Source: Xanthomonas sp. (lineage in GTDB: Bacteria; Pseudomonadota; Gammaproteobacteria; Xanthomonadales; Xanthomonadaceae). Taken from it: a DNA stretch of 64,000 bases. The stretch lies in contig JADFDQ010000001.1 of NCBI GenBank assembly GCA_018262705.1, positions 62,001 to 126,000 of the forward strand. Reading direction: 5' to 3'. Positions within the stretch are counted from its first letter, which is position 1, and every line of letters starts with the position of its first letter. The notes under the pieces were generated by a model. It was not told the origin of the DNA, ran no database searches, and worked only from the letters and a program-made list of their open reading frames with translations. Shown here piece after piece: positions 43,881-52,565 of the stretch. The translations under genes and the position numbers were made by a program.

Positions 43881-44648
43881 TTAGCCGGATGTCGTCAATG
43901 AATGTGAATGTTTGCCATGCGTCGCGGCCAGCGTCTTCGGCAGCGCCGCGTCTTCCCGCAGCGTCAGCCCGAACTGGCGCGCGAGGTGGCCGGCAAGCAC
44001 CGGCTTGACCGCCTCCAGCGAGGACGGGGCGCCGAGATCCTGCAGCGCCACCACCTGCAGACCGGCATAGCCGCAGGGGTTGATGCGGGCGAACGGTGGC
44101 AGGCTTTCGCCGCTGATATTGAAAGCGAGCCCATGGAAGGCGCGGCCGCGACGCACGCGGATGCCGAGCGCGGCGATCTTGGCGTCGTTGACGTACACGC
44201 CCGGCGCACCGGCGCGGCGCGAGGCGACGATATTCCATGCCTCCAGCGTGTCGATGACGGCCTGCTCGATCCGGCAGACGAACTCGCGCACGCCGACCTT
44301 CAGGCGCTTCAGGTCGAGCAGCGGGTAGGCCACGAGTTGGCCGGGGCCGTGGTAGGTCACCTGACCGCCGCGGTCGACGTGAACCACCGGGATCTCGCCC
44401 GCCTTCAGCACGTGTTCGGGCTTGCCGGCCTGGCCGAGGGTGAACACCGGTTCGTGTTCGACCAGCCACAACTCATCGGGCGTGGCCTCGTTGCGGGCGT
44501 CGGTGAACGCCTGCATCGCGTGCCAGACCGGCACGTAGGGCTGGCGACCGAGGTCGCGTTGGATCGCGGGGCGGGACTGCCCCTCATCCGCCTTCGGCAC
44601 CGTCTCCCCGCACGCGGGGAGCAGGACAACGGGATTCACAGCGTCCAC
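43881..44648 (-). CDS. lipB: Octanoyl-[acyl-carrier protein]:protein transferase
   Basis: 255 residues from GTG 44648 (GTG 44639, overlapping the ybeD stop as GTGA, is also possible). LipB moves octanoate from ACP to lipoyl domains. Motifs are [31 protein letters not shown], the catalytic Lys in [11 protein letters not shown] and Cys in [10 protein letters not shown]. The first 25 or so residues ([20 protein letters not shown]) are not family-like and are encoded by a repeat element at 44580-44625. lipA is not directly downstream; prc follows instead. Confidence 0.9.
   Translation of the reverse strand: MDAVNPVVLLPACGETVPKADEGQSRPAIQRDLGRQPYVPVWHAMQAFTDARNEATPDELWLVEHEPVFTLGQAGKPEHVLKAGEIPVVHVDRGGQVTYHGPGQLVAYPLLDLKRLKVGVREFVCRIEQAVIDTLEAWNIVASRRAGAPGVYVNDAKIAALGIRVRRGRAFHGLAFNISGESLPPFARINPCGYAGLQVVALQDLGAPSSLEAVKPVLAGHLARQFGLTLREDAALPKTLAATHGKHSHSLTTSG
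44580..44625. repeat. CCTCATCCG...CTCCCC intergenic-type repeat inside lipB
   Basis: The plus-strand stretch CCCCTCATCCG, CTTCGGCACCGTCTCCCC, GCACGCGGGGAGCAGG follows the same layout as the right half of the repeat at 36762-36810 (CCTCATCCG, TTGCGCCACCTTCTCCC, GGGAGAAGG). Here it lies within the 5' end of lipB and is translated. Confidence 0.7.
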
Positions 44649-44917
44649 TTCACTTCCGGATGGTCGCGCAAGGCCTGATGGGCGCGCTCGTATTCGGCGC
44701 GCGAGGCGGCGCGGAAGGCGATCCGCACCGAGACGTATCTGCCGTTGCCCGAGTGCCGCCAGCTCACGGTTTCGTGCAAAACGTCAATTCCGACGTCCTG
44801 CAGGTGGCGCGGCAACTCGGATTCCAGATGCTTGTCGGCGTTGCCCATGGCGGCGAGTTCGAACACGCCGGGAAACTGGAACCCGTGTTCGGGGTTGTCG
44901 GAGTGGAGATCGTTCAT
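44636..44917 (-). CDS. ybeD: YbeD/DUF493 family protein
   Basis: 93 residues; a ferredoxin-like regulatory fold of the DUF493 family. Family features are [18 protein letters not shown] near the N-terminus and [18 protein letters not shown]. The ybeD-lipB order is conserved in gammaproteobacteria, and a role in regulating lipoate-linked metabolism has been suggested but not shown. Its stop overlaps the lipB start region. Confidence 0.9.
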   Translation of the reverse strand: MNDLHSDNPEHGFQFPGVFELAAMGNADKHLESELPRHLQDVGIDVLHETVSWRHSGNGRYVSVRIAFRAASRAEYERAHQALRDHPEVKWTL

Positions 44918-44967
44918 CGCTTCCAGATGGGGACACCGCGCGCGTGACGCAAGCAGGCCAGGGTAGC

Positions 44968-45030
44968 GTTGAAACAGTCCGTCCTGGACTGTTTCAACAC
45001 CGCCGAGTCCGGCACATGTCCGGACTCGGC
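44968..45030. terminator. Two adjacent perfect hairpins between dacC and ybeD
   Basis: First stem GTTGAAACAGTCC (44968-44980) with 44986-44998, 13 bp perfect, five-base loop. Second stem GCCGAGTCCGG (45002-45012) with 45020-45030, 11 bp perfect, seven-base loop. They lie three bases apart in the gap between two same-strand genes. A terminator or processing/attenuation site for the dacC to ybeD transcript is likely; no T-run follows. Confidence 0.6.
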
Positions 45031-45070
45031 ACCCGCGGATCCAGCACTGACGTGTTTGATCCGCGTTGCC

Positions 45071-46309
45071 TCAGCTTTCCCACCACATCAACAGGTCGTG
45101 CCACAGCCGCTTGAAGAAACCGCCTTCTTCGACCGCGTCCAGCGCCACCAGCGGCGCCTGCGCGATCACCTTGCCGTCCAGCATGACCTTGACGGTGCCG
45201 ATCTTCTGGCCTTTTGCAATCGGCGCAACGATCGAGCGCGGCAGATCCATGCTCGCCCTCATCTGCGGATATTTGCCGCGCTGGGCGGTCACCAGCAGCG
45301 GCGTGGCGACGCCGACGCGCACCGCATTCCGTTCGCCCTTCCACACCTTCGGCGTGGCCAGCGGCTTGCCGGCATCGTACAGACGGTGGGTTTCGTAGAA
45401 ACGGAAGCCCCAGTTGAGCAGGGCCAGCGAATCGACCGCACGCTGGTTTTCGCTGGTATCGCCCATCACCACCGCGATCAGGCGCTGGTCGCCGCGTTTG
45501 GCCGAGGCCATCAGACAATAGCCGGCGGCCGCGGTGTGGCCGGTCTTGATGCCGTCCACCGAGGCGTCGCGCCACAGCAGCAGGTTGCGGTTGGGCTGGG
45601 TGATCGGGCCGACCGTGAATTCCTTGATCTTGTTGTAGGCGTAGGCCTGCGGGTAATCGCGAATCAACGCGCGCCCGAGCAGGGCCAGGTCGTGGGCGGT
45701 GGTGACGTGGCCTTCGGCGCTGAGCCCGTGCGGGTTGACGAAGTGGGAGTGGGTCATCCCGATCTTCTTGGCGTAGGCGTTCATCAGCTGGGCGAAGGCT
45801 TGCTCGCTGCCGGCCACGTGTTCGGCCAGCGCGATCGCCGCGTCGTTGCCAGACTGCACCACCATGCCGATTTCCATCCGCTCCAGCGGCACGGTCTGGT
45901 TGACCTCGAAGCCGCTGTAGCTGCCGTCGGTGCCGGCGCCGCCGACGCGCCAGGCATGCTCGCTCATCAGCACCGGGTCGTCGCGATGGATCTTGCCGGC
46001 CGCAATTTCCGCGGCCAGCACATAGCTGGTCATCACCTTGGTGATGCTGGCCGGATTGAGCTGCACATCGACGTTCTCGCCGGCGAGGATCTGCCCGGTC
46101 TCGTAATCCATGACCAGCCAAGCCTTGCTGGTCTTCGGTGCGGGCGCGTCGGGGATGGGCAGGTTATCGCTCAACGCGGCGGGCGCCGCCGCGGTGGACG
46201 GCGCGGCCGCCGGCTGGGGCTGGGCAAACCCCGCAAGCGGGGCAAAACCCGCGGCAAACACAAGACCGGCACTGGCCAGCACGACGAACGACAGCGAACG
46301 CAACCGCAT
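45071..46309 (-). CDS. dacC: D-alanyl-D-alanine carboxypeptidase (PBP5/6 type)
   Basis: 412 residues with signal peptide (about 1-28). Active-site SxxK in NPASITKVMTSY, SxN in VQSGNDAAIALAEH and KTG in VDGIKTGHTAAAGYCL, followed by the C-terminal PBP5 beta domain and a terminal amphipathic segment (VEEGGFFKRLWHDLLMWWES) that anchors it to the inner membrane. It trims pentapeptide side chains of peptidoglycan. dacA is an equally good symbol. It follows rlpA in the elongation cluster. Confidence 0.92.
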   Translation of the reverse strand: MRLRSLSFVVLASAGLVFAAGFAPLAGFAQPQPAAAPSTAAAPAALSDNLPIPDAPAPKTSKAWLVMDYETGQILAGENVDVQLNPASITKVMTSYVLAAEIAAGKIHRDDPVLMSEHAWRVGGAGTDGSYSGFEVNQTVPLERMEIGMVVQSGNDAAIALAEHVAGSEQAFAQLMNAYAKKIGMTHSHFVNPHGLSAEGHVTTAHDLALLGRALIRDYPQAYAYNKIKEFTVGPITQPNRNLLLWRDASVDGIKTGHTAAAGYCLMASAKRGDQRLIAVVMGDTSENQRAVDSLALLNWGFRFYETHRLYDAGKPLATPKVWKGERNAVRVGVATPLLVTAQRGKYPQMRASMDLPRSIVAPIAKGQKIGTVKVMLDGKVIAQAPLVALDAVEEGGFFKRLWHDLLMWWES

Positions 46310-46423
46310 CCGGAAACACTCCTCAAGGGGCCGGCCATGAACCGGCGGGACGGGACAAACAACCTGACTATTCTAGATAACCCATGCGCGCGCAGTTGCA
46401 GGCATCGCCGCACGGCCTGCGGA

Positions 46424-47824
46424 TCAGTCGTTCACCCGCTGCGGCCGACCCAGACCCAGACCTTCGATCCGGGACGCAAGTTCCGCTTCGGCTTCGGGAT
46501 CGATCGGACCCACCCGCAGCCGCCAGACATGGCGACCGCCGATGTCCGCCGCCAGCAGGCGCGCCTGCGCGATGGCCGCCCCGTGCAGGACGGACAGCGC
46601 GTGCTGCGCATTTACTTCATTGCTGAAACTGGCGACCTGCAGCACGACCGCATCCGCCATGTCCGCAGACTCCGGAGCCGAGGCGGGAGCGGCGGCGACC
46701 GAAGCCGAGGCGATCTGCGGCAAGGCCACCGGCTCGGGCGGCGGCGCTGCGGCCGCTGCCGGCGCCGGAGAGCGCACCGGCAGCGGGCGCCCAGTCGCCA
46801 CGCGAATGCCGCGCTGGCCCATCCACGCATCAAACTCGGCGGCGGTCATGTTGCGACCGCCCTGCTGCATGTAGAAACGGTTGCCGCCGGGCGCGGGGGG
46901 CGTTGCCGTTTGTGCGGCAACGGCGTGGGTTGCCGAAGCGGCCGCTGCAACCGTGACGACGGCGGGCGCTGAATTGCGCGGTTGACTGTCAACCGTACGA
47001 GTTGCCGAAGCGGCCGCTGCAACCGTGACGGCGGCGGGCGAAGCCGGCGCCGGCACCGGGTCGTTGTCCGGCGCCGGACCCACCGCCGCAGCGGACGGCA
47101 GTCCGGCCACCAGGCGATCCATGGCCGTTGCCGGTCGGACCGGACGCGACGGACGGGCGACCATGTCCTCGGCCGTCAGCGCCTCAACCCGCACCCGCGC
47201 CGTGCCGCGCTCGCGGTAGCCGAGCTTGACCGCCGCCGCGTAGCTCAGATCGATGATTCGGTTGGAATGGAACGGCCCGCGATCGTTGACCCGCACGATG
47301 ACCGATCGCCCGTTGTCCAGATTGGTCACCCGCACATAGCTGGGCAGCGGCAGGGTCTTGTGCGCGGCGGTGAAGGCGTACATGTCGTACACCTCGGAAC
47401 TGGAGGTGCGGCGGCCGTGGAACTTGTTGCCGTAGAAGGACGCCACGCCTTCCTCGGCATAGCCTTCCTGGTCGTCAAGCACGTGATAGCGCCGGCCCTG
47501 CACCACGTAATCGCGGTTGCCGGTGCGGGCGCGCGGTTCGTCGCGCACCTCGGGTTCCGGAATCGCATCGACGTCGGGAATCTCTGCCGGGATCGTATCC
47601 GGGACGCCGGGCTGGAACAGGCCGCCAGCGACATAATCGCCGCGTTTGCCGGGGTCTTCCTGCGCCGGGGCGTAGGGCGAAGTGCGCGGGGGTGGCGCGG
47701 TCGCCGCGGCCTGCGCCGGATCGTCGGATGCTGCGGGCAGCGTCGCCGTCGGGCGGTTTCCGGTCGTGGCACAGGCGGCCAGCGCCAGCGGCAGGGCCAA
47801 GGTCAGCCAATGATGCGTTTTCAT
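46424..47824 (-). CDS. rlpA: Septal-ring lytic transglycosylase RlpA
   Basis: 466 residues. Lipoprotein signal with lipobox LAAC at about 15-18. The double-psi barrel (about 118-212) has GVASFYGNKFHGRRTSSSEVYD, VRVTNLDNGRSVIVRVNDRGP and IIDLSYAAAVKLGY. A long Ala/Pro-rich linker leads to a SPOR domain (about 392-462, VLQVASFSNEVNAQHAL). RlpA cleaves naked glycan strands at the septum. The linker contains an exact 30-bp direct repeat (46929-46958, 47001-47030). Its start overlaps the mltB stop. Confidence 0.92.
   Translation of the reverse strand: MKTHHWLTLALPLALAACATTGNRPTATLPAASDDPAQAAATAPPPRTSPYAPAQEDPGKRGDYVAGGLFQPGVPDTIPAEIPDVDAIPEPEVRDEPRARTGNRDYVVQGRRYHVLDDQEGYAEEGVASFYGNKFHGRRTSSSEVYDMYAFTAAHKTLPLPSYVRVTNLDNGRSVIVRVNDRGPFHSNRIIDLSYAAAVKLGYRERGTARVRVEALTAEDMVARPSRPVRPATAMDRLVAGLPSAAAVGPAPDNDPVPAPASPAAVTVAAAASATRTVDSQPRNSAPAVVTVAAAASATHAVAAQTATPPAPGGNRFYMQQGGRNMTAAEFDAWMGQRGIRVATGRPLPVRSPAPAAAAAPPPEPVALPQIASASVAAAPASAPESADMADAVVLQVASFSNEVNAQHALSVLHGAAIAQARLLAADIGGRHVWRLRVGPIDPEAEAELASRIEGLGLGRPQRVND
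46929..47030 (-). repeat. Tandem duplication in the rlpA linker
   Basis: The 30-nt block GTTGCCGAAGCGGCCGCTGC... at 46929-46958 recurs exactly at 47001-47030, offset 72 bp (24 codons), giving two VTVAAAASAT segments in the protein. An in-frame duplication in a disordered linker. Confidence 0.85.
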
Positions 47825-48930
47825 ACGCCACCTCCGTCGCGACCCGCGATCAGTTCGGAGAGCTGGTACACCGCAGTCGCATACAGGCGCGACTTGTTGT
47901 AGGCGGTGATGGACTTGAAGTTGTTGTAGACGATCCAGTATTCGGGCCCGGCCGCGCCGTCGAGGGTGATCAGGGTCAGCGGGAGCGCGGCGGTTGGGGT
48001 GGCCGGGCGGTAACCGAGCGCCGCCAGCGTCGCCAGCGTCCGATCCAGCGCGATGGCGTTGCCGGGGTTGGAAAAATCCGCGGCTCCGGGATCGCGCAGC
48101 GCGCGCGCCATGACCGGACCGCCGCGCTGCCAGCCGCCCTTTTGCGCGAAATAATTGGCCACCGAAGCGATGGCGTCATCGACATCGCCGAGCAGGTCGC
48201 GCCGGCCGTCGCCGTCGCCGTCGACCGCATACTGACGGTAGCTGGACGGCATGAACTGGCCCCAGCCCATCGCGCCGGCATAGCTGCCCTTGAGGGTGGC
48301 CAGATCAAGATGCGCTTCCTTGGCGAGCGCGAACAGCTGCGCCAGTTCATCGCGGAAGAACGCTTCGCGCTGGTCTTCGTAGGCGGCCCGCGCCGGATCG
48401 CCGCTGCGCGGATAGGCAAACGCCAGCGTGTAAAGCGCGTCCACCACCGGATAGCTGCCCTTGTTGGCGCCGTAGCCGGTTTCCACGCCAAGGATCGCGG
48501 TAATGATTTCCTTGGGCACGCCGTAGTTGTTTTCGGCGCGCTGCAGGGCGGCACGGTTGCTTTCAAGGAAGGCGCGCCCGCCGCCGATCCTGGCCGGCTG
48601 GATGAAGATCGGACGGTAATCGCGCCAGGGCTTGGCTTCGGCCGGACGCGCCATCGCCTTGACGATGGAGTCGCGGATCTGTGCGCGCGCCAGCACGGCT
48701 TCGATTTCCGCAGCCGGAATGCCGAAGCGCTCGGACGTGGCGCGCACGAACTCGGCGCGGGCCACTTCCAAACCGCGAATAGGCGGGACGGCGGGCGTTT
48801 CGACTTGCGCCGGAGGTGCCGGAAGCGAAGGCGCGCTTGTCGGCGCGGCGGCCGGAGCCGGCTTGGGCGGAGGCGCGACGCAGGCGGCAAGCGCGAGCGC
48901 CGCGACGCAGGGCAGGACGCGGCGGATCAT
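47821..48930 (-). CDS. mltB: Membrane-bound lytic murein transglycosylase B
   Basis: 369 residues from ATG 48930. Lipobox LAAC (about residues 14-17), a Pro/Ala linker, then the SLT2 domain with catalytic Glu in ILGVETGYGANKGSYPV, plus GAMGWGQFMPSSYRQYAVD and the C-terminal IVYNNFKSITAYNKSRLYATAVYQLS segment, of which NNFKSITAYNKS is diagnostic. It cleaves glycan strands to 1,6-anhydro-muropeptides. Between rodA and rlpA in the elongation cluster. Confidence 0.93.
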   Translation of the reverse strand: MIRRVLPCVAALALAACVAPPPKPAPAAAPTSAPSLPAPPAQVETPAVPPIRGLEVARAEFVRATSERFGIPAAEIEAVLARAQIRDSIVKAMARPAEAKPWRDYRPIFIQPARIGGGRAFLESNRAALQRAENNYGVPKEIITAILGVETGYGANKGSYPVVDALYTLAFAYPRSGDPARAAYEDQREAFFRDELAQLFALAKEAHLDLATLKGSYAGAMGWGQFMPSSYRQYAVDGDGDGRRDLLGDVDDAIASVANYFAQKGGWQRGGPVMARALRDPGAADFSNPGNAIALDRTLATLAALGYRPATPTAALPLTLITLDGAAGPEYWIVYNNFKSITAYNKSRLYATAVYQLSELIAGRDGGGV

Positions 48931-48993
48931 CGCCGCGGAGGGTAGCACGTGAAAGCCCGCCTCACGGAGAGTCGCATTCAGGTTCGGCCTGTC

Positions 48994-50121
48994 TCAGCGC
49001 CTGCCCGGGCGCCGCGGTTTGAGCGCCATCACCACCCCGAACCCGAGCAGCAGCGTCACCGCCGAGGTGCCGCCGTAGCTCAGCAGCGGCATCGGCACAC
49101 CGACCACCGGCAGCAGGCCGGAGATCATGCCGCCGTTGACCAGCACATAGGCAAACAGCGACAGCCCGACGGTGCCGGCCAGCAGGCGGGAATAGCCATC
49201 GCGGGCGTCGGCCGCGATCCACAGGCAGCGCGCGATCACCAGCAGATACAGCGCCAGCACCAGCGCCACGCCGATCCAGCCGAAATCCTCGGCCAGCACC
49301 GAAAACGCAAAATCGGTGGTGTGCTCGGGCAGGTAGTTCAGGTGCGACTGGGTGCCCTGCCCCCAACCTTTTCCGGTCAGCCCGCCGCCGCCAATGGCAA
49401 TTTGCGACTGCAGGATGTTCCAGCCCGCGCCCATCGGGTCGTTGTCGGGATTGCGAAATGTCAGGATCCGGTTCACCTGGTACGGACGCAGAAAGGAGAA
49501 CCAGGCGATCGGCGCGAACTTTGCCAGCGCGAAGCCGCCGCCGCCGAGCGCGCCGGCCGCCAGCCACCACCACCACGAGGTGCCGGCGAGGAACAGCACG
49601 AACACGCCGGTGGCCAGCACCAGCACTGCGGTGCCCAGGTCGTGCTGCAACAGGGTCAGGCCGACCGGCAGGGCGATGATGCCCAGCGCCTTGAGCAGCA
49701 CCGAAAAGCGCGGCGGCAGGCGGTGCCGGTCGAACTGCCAAGCCAGCATCATCGGCAGGCTGAGCTTGCACAGTTCGGCCGGCTGCACGTTGAAGAACCC
49801 CAGCTTGATCCAGTGGTTGCCGTATTTGCCGCCACCGATGAACAACACCAGCACCATCGGGATCAGCGACAGCAGGAACAGCGCCGGGGTCGCCTGTTTG
49901 AGCAGATGCGCCGGCATCCGCGAGACGGCCCACAGCGCAACCAGCCCGACGCCGTAGAACGTGCCCTGCATCGCGACCCCGCGCAGCGATTCGCCGCTGG
50001 CGCTGTACTGGGTCGCCAGGCCAATGCCCATCAGCGCCAACAGCGCCGCCAGCAGCGGCAGGTCGAGGCTGCGCGCGACCCGCGTCAGCAGATCCAGCAG
50101 CAGGCGCAGCAGGAATTTCAT
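48994..50121 (-). CDS. rodA: Peptidoglycan glycosyltransferase RodA
   Basis: 375 residues, SEDS family with ten predicted membrane helices. Family signatures are FYGVGLVALWAVSRMP, GGKYGNHWIKLGFFNVQPAEL, the catalytic-region LLQHDLGTAVL with its Asp, and GMISGLLPVVGVPMPLLSYGG near the C-terminus. It polymerises glycan strands during elongation together with PBP2. Its ATG overlaps the mrdA stop. Confidence 0.95.
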   Translation of the reverse strand: MKFLLRLLLDLLTRVARSLDLPLLAALLALMGIGLATQYSASGESLRGVAMQGTFYGVGLVALWAVSRMPAHLLKQATPALFLLSLIPMVLVLFIGGGKYGNHWIKLGFFNVQPAELCKLSLPMMLAWQFDRHRLPPRFSVLLKALGIIALPVGLTLLQHDLGTAVLVLATGVFVLFLAGTSWWWWLAAGALGGGGFALAKFAPIAWFSFLRPYQVNRILTFRNPDNDPMGAGWNILQSQIAIGGGGLTGKGWGQGTQSHLNYLPEHTTDFAFSVLAEDFGWIGVALVLALYLLVIARCLWIAADARDGYSRLLAGTVGLSLFAYVLVNGGMISGLLPVVGVPMPLLSYGGTSAVTLLLGFGVVMALKPRRPGRR

Positions 50122-52082
50122 CGCTGGATCGCCTCCCGCAATTCCGGCTGCGCGTCCTGGCTGCCGATGACATTGGTGAAATCGGGCCGCGGGGCGGCTG
50201 CACTGGCCGGCGTCGGTGGCGAACCCGCGGCGGGTTCCACCTTCTTTCCAACCAGCCAGGCATCGAACACTTTGCGCGCGATCGGCGCCGCCGTGGCCGC
50301 GCCGTAGCCGCCGCCTTCGATCGCGACCGCAATGGCGATTTTCGGCGCATCGGCCGGCGCGAAGGCGATGAACAGCGCGCGGTGGCGCAGGTGCATCGGC
50401 AGACTGCGCGGATTGATCGCCGCTGCGCCGCGGCGGCTGACGACCTGCGCGGTGCCGGTCTTGCCGGCGATCAGATAGGTCAGCCCCGGGCGAATATTGG
50501 TGGCCGTGCCATAGCCGTGCACGGTGTCGATCATGCCCTCGCGTACCGCCTTCAGATGCGCCTCGTTGGTGCTCATGCGCTCGCTCCGGCCGGGCGGCCG
50601 CGGCAGCCACGGCGCGTCGAAGCGGGCGCGCGTATCCAGCACCACGTGCGGCGTATGCAGCCAACCGGTGGCAATGCCGCCGGTGGCCTTCACCAGTTGC
50701 AGCGGCGTCACTTTCCAGAACCCCTGGCCGATGCCTGTGATCACCGTGTCGCCGGCATACCACCTGCCCTGCTTTGGCGCGTTGGCCGCCTTCCACGCCG
50801 GCGACGGCAGGATGCCGCCGATTTCGCCGGCCAGATCCACCCCGGTCGGCCGCCCGAATCCGTAGCGGCCCAGGTACTGGTCGATGCGGTCGATGCCCAT
50901 GTCCAGCGCCAGCTTGTAATAGTAGGTGTTGACCGATTGCGCGATCGATTTGCGCAGGTCGGTCCAACCGTGGCCACCGCGGTGGGAGTCGCCATAGCCG
51001 CGCGACTGCCCGGGCAGATAAAACATGCCGGTGGACAGGATCTTGTCCTCCGGACGGCGCACGCCGCTGTCGAGACCGGCAAGGCCCAGAATCGGCTTGA
51101 TCGTGGAGCCGGGCGCCACGCCGCCCAGCACCACGCGATTGAACTGCGGCCGCGACGGGTTGTTATTGAGCGCATTGAATGCGGCATGGCTGATGCCGTT
51201 GACGAACAGGTTTGGATCGAAGCTCGGCAGGCTGACCATCGCCAGAATTTCGCCGGTGCGCGGATCGATGGCGACCGCCGAGCCCTCCAGATCGCCGAAG
51301 GCGGTGGTCATCGCCTGCTGCAGCTCGACGTCGATCGACAGCCGCAGATCGGTTCCCGCCACCGCCGGCACAGTGTCGAGCATGCGCACGGTGCGTCCGG
51401 CGACATTGGTCTCCAGCCGCCGGTAGCCGGGCCGACCGCGCAGCCGGGTTTCGTAATAGCGCTCCAGCCCGGTCTTGCCGGCGTGGGTGTACACGCCTGC
51501 GGCATCGCCCATTTCGGCCTGATCGCGCTCGTCGACGCGGCCGACGTAGCCGACCACGTGCGTCAGCAGCGCGCCGTAGGGATAGACGCGTTCGAGGTAG
51601 GGCACCAGTTCCACGCCGGGCAGACGCCAGCCGTCGACCACGAAGCGCGCCGCTTCTTCGTCGGTGATCCGCATCTTGATGGTCACCGGTCGAAACGATC
51701 GACTGTTGCGGTACTCGTTCAGGAAGCGCTGCTGCTGCTCGGGGTCGAGTGCGATGACGCCGCGCAGCTTGGCCAGCAGCGCGGCGCCGTCGCCGGCGCG
51801 CTCCGGGACGGCATCCAGTCGCCACGCCGCCGCGTTGTCGGCCAGGATCTTGCCGTTGCGGTCGTAGATCAGGCCGCGCGCCGGCGCGATCGGAACCAGC
51901 CGCACCCGATTGGCTTCCGAGCGCGCCGCGAAGGCGTCGTGCTCCAGCACCTGCAGCCGGAAATACCAGCCCCCCAGCGCCAGCAATCCCAGCAGCGCCA
52001 GCGCGAAGCCGACCAGCACGCGGCTGCGGAACAGCGCCGCTTCCGCCGATGCATCCCGGATCGGGCGCACGCCGTGCATCAT
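50118..52082 (-). CDS. mrdA: Penicillin-binding protein 2 (transpeptidase)
   Basis: 654 residues. One N-terminal transmembrane helix (about 22-46), a PBP dimerisation domain (about 55-235) and transpeptidase domain with SxxK in APGSTIKPILGLAG, SxN in QSVNTYYY and KTG in AGKTGTAQVV. It cross-links peptidoglycan in rod elongation. Starts three bases after the mreD stop and overlaps rodA. The C-terminal tail beyond 610 is Pro/Ala-rich. Confidence 0.95.
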   Translation of the reverse strand: MMHGVRPIRDASAEAALFRSRVLVGFALALLGLLALGGWYFRLQVLEHDAFAARSEANRVRLVPIAPARGLIYDRNGKILADNAAAWRLDAVPERAGDGAALLAKLRGVIALDPEQQQRFLNEYRNSRSFRPVTIKMRITDEEAARFVVDGWRLPGVELVPYLERVYPYGALLTHVVGYVGRVDERDQAEMGDAAGVYTHAGKTGLERYYETRLRGRPGYRRLETNVAGRTVRMLDTVPAVAGTDLRLSIDVELQQAMTTAFGDLEGSAVAIDPRTGEILAMVSLPSFDPNLFVNGISHAAFNALNNNPSRPQFNRVVLGGVAPGSTIKPILGLAGLDSGVRRPEDKILSTGMFYLPGQSRGYGDSHRGGHGWTDLRKSIAQSVNTYYYKLALDMGIDRIDQYLGRYGFGRPTGVDLAGEIGGILPSPAWKAANAPKQGRWYAGDTVITGIGQGFWKVTPLQLVKATGGIATGWLHTPHVVLDTRARFDAPWLPRPPGRSERMSTNEAHLKAVREGMIDTVHGYGTATNIRPGLTYLIAGKTGTAQVVSRRGAAAINPRSLPMHLRHRALFIAFAPADAPKIAIAVAIEGGGYGAATAAPIARKVFDAWLVGKKVEPAAGSPPTPASAAAPRPDFTNVIGSQDAQPELREAIQR

Positions 52083-52085
52083 GGC

Positions 52086-52565
52086 TCAGGCTCGCCTCCG
52101 CGCGCGCGCAAGATCCAGCGCCAGATGCAGCGGCGGCCACAGCAGCAGGCCAACCAGAGGCGCCAGCCACGAGCTCAACGGCAGCTGCGGCAGTTCCGCC
52201 ACGAACCGCAGCACCGCCACGATCACGCGGTCGTTGAGCAACAGCACACCCACCGCCAGCGCCTGCTGCGACATCGGGAAAAATCGCAACCGCGCGCGGA
52301 AACGCTCAAGGATGAACGCCAGCACCACCAGCCGCAGCGCTTGCTCGCCAAGCAGGCTGCCGTAGGTCAGGTCGCCCACCAGCCCCAGCGCAAACGCCAC
52401 CCCCGGTCCGACCCGTTCCGGCGCTTCCAGCAGCCAGTAGGTCAACATCAGCGCCAGCCAGTACGGGCGCAAGGGCTGCAGCAAATCCGGCAGCGGCAGC
52501 AATTCCAGCAGGATCGCCAGCAGCAGGCTGACCGGCAACACCCAGCCGTTACGGGCGCGGGTCAC
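52086..52565 (-). CDS. mreD: Rod-shape determining protein MreD
   Basis: 159 residues from GTG 52565, which overlaps the mreC stop. Five predicted membrane helices, starting VLPVSLLLAILLELLPLP, with RPYWLALMLTYWLLEAPE and GVAFALGLVGDLTYGSLLGE as family marks. It links MreC and RodA/PBP2 in the elongasome. Confidence 0.92.
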   Translation of the reverse strand: MTRARNGWVLPVSLLLAILLELLPLPDLLQPLRPYWLALMLTYWLLEAPERVGPGVAFALGLVGDLTYGSLLGEQALRLVVLAFILERFRARLRFFPMSQQALAVGVLLLNDRVIVAVLRFVAELPQLPLSSWLAPLVGLLLWPPLHLALDLARARRRA

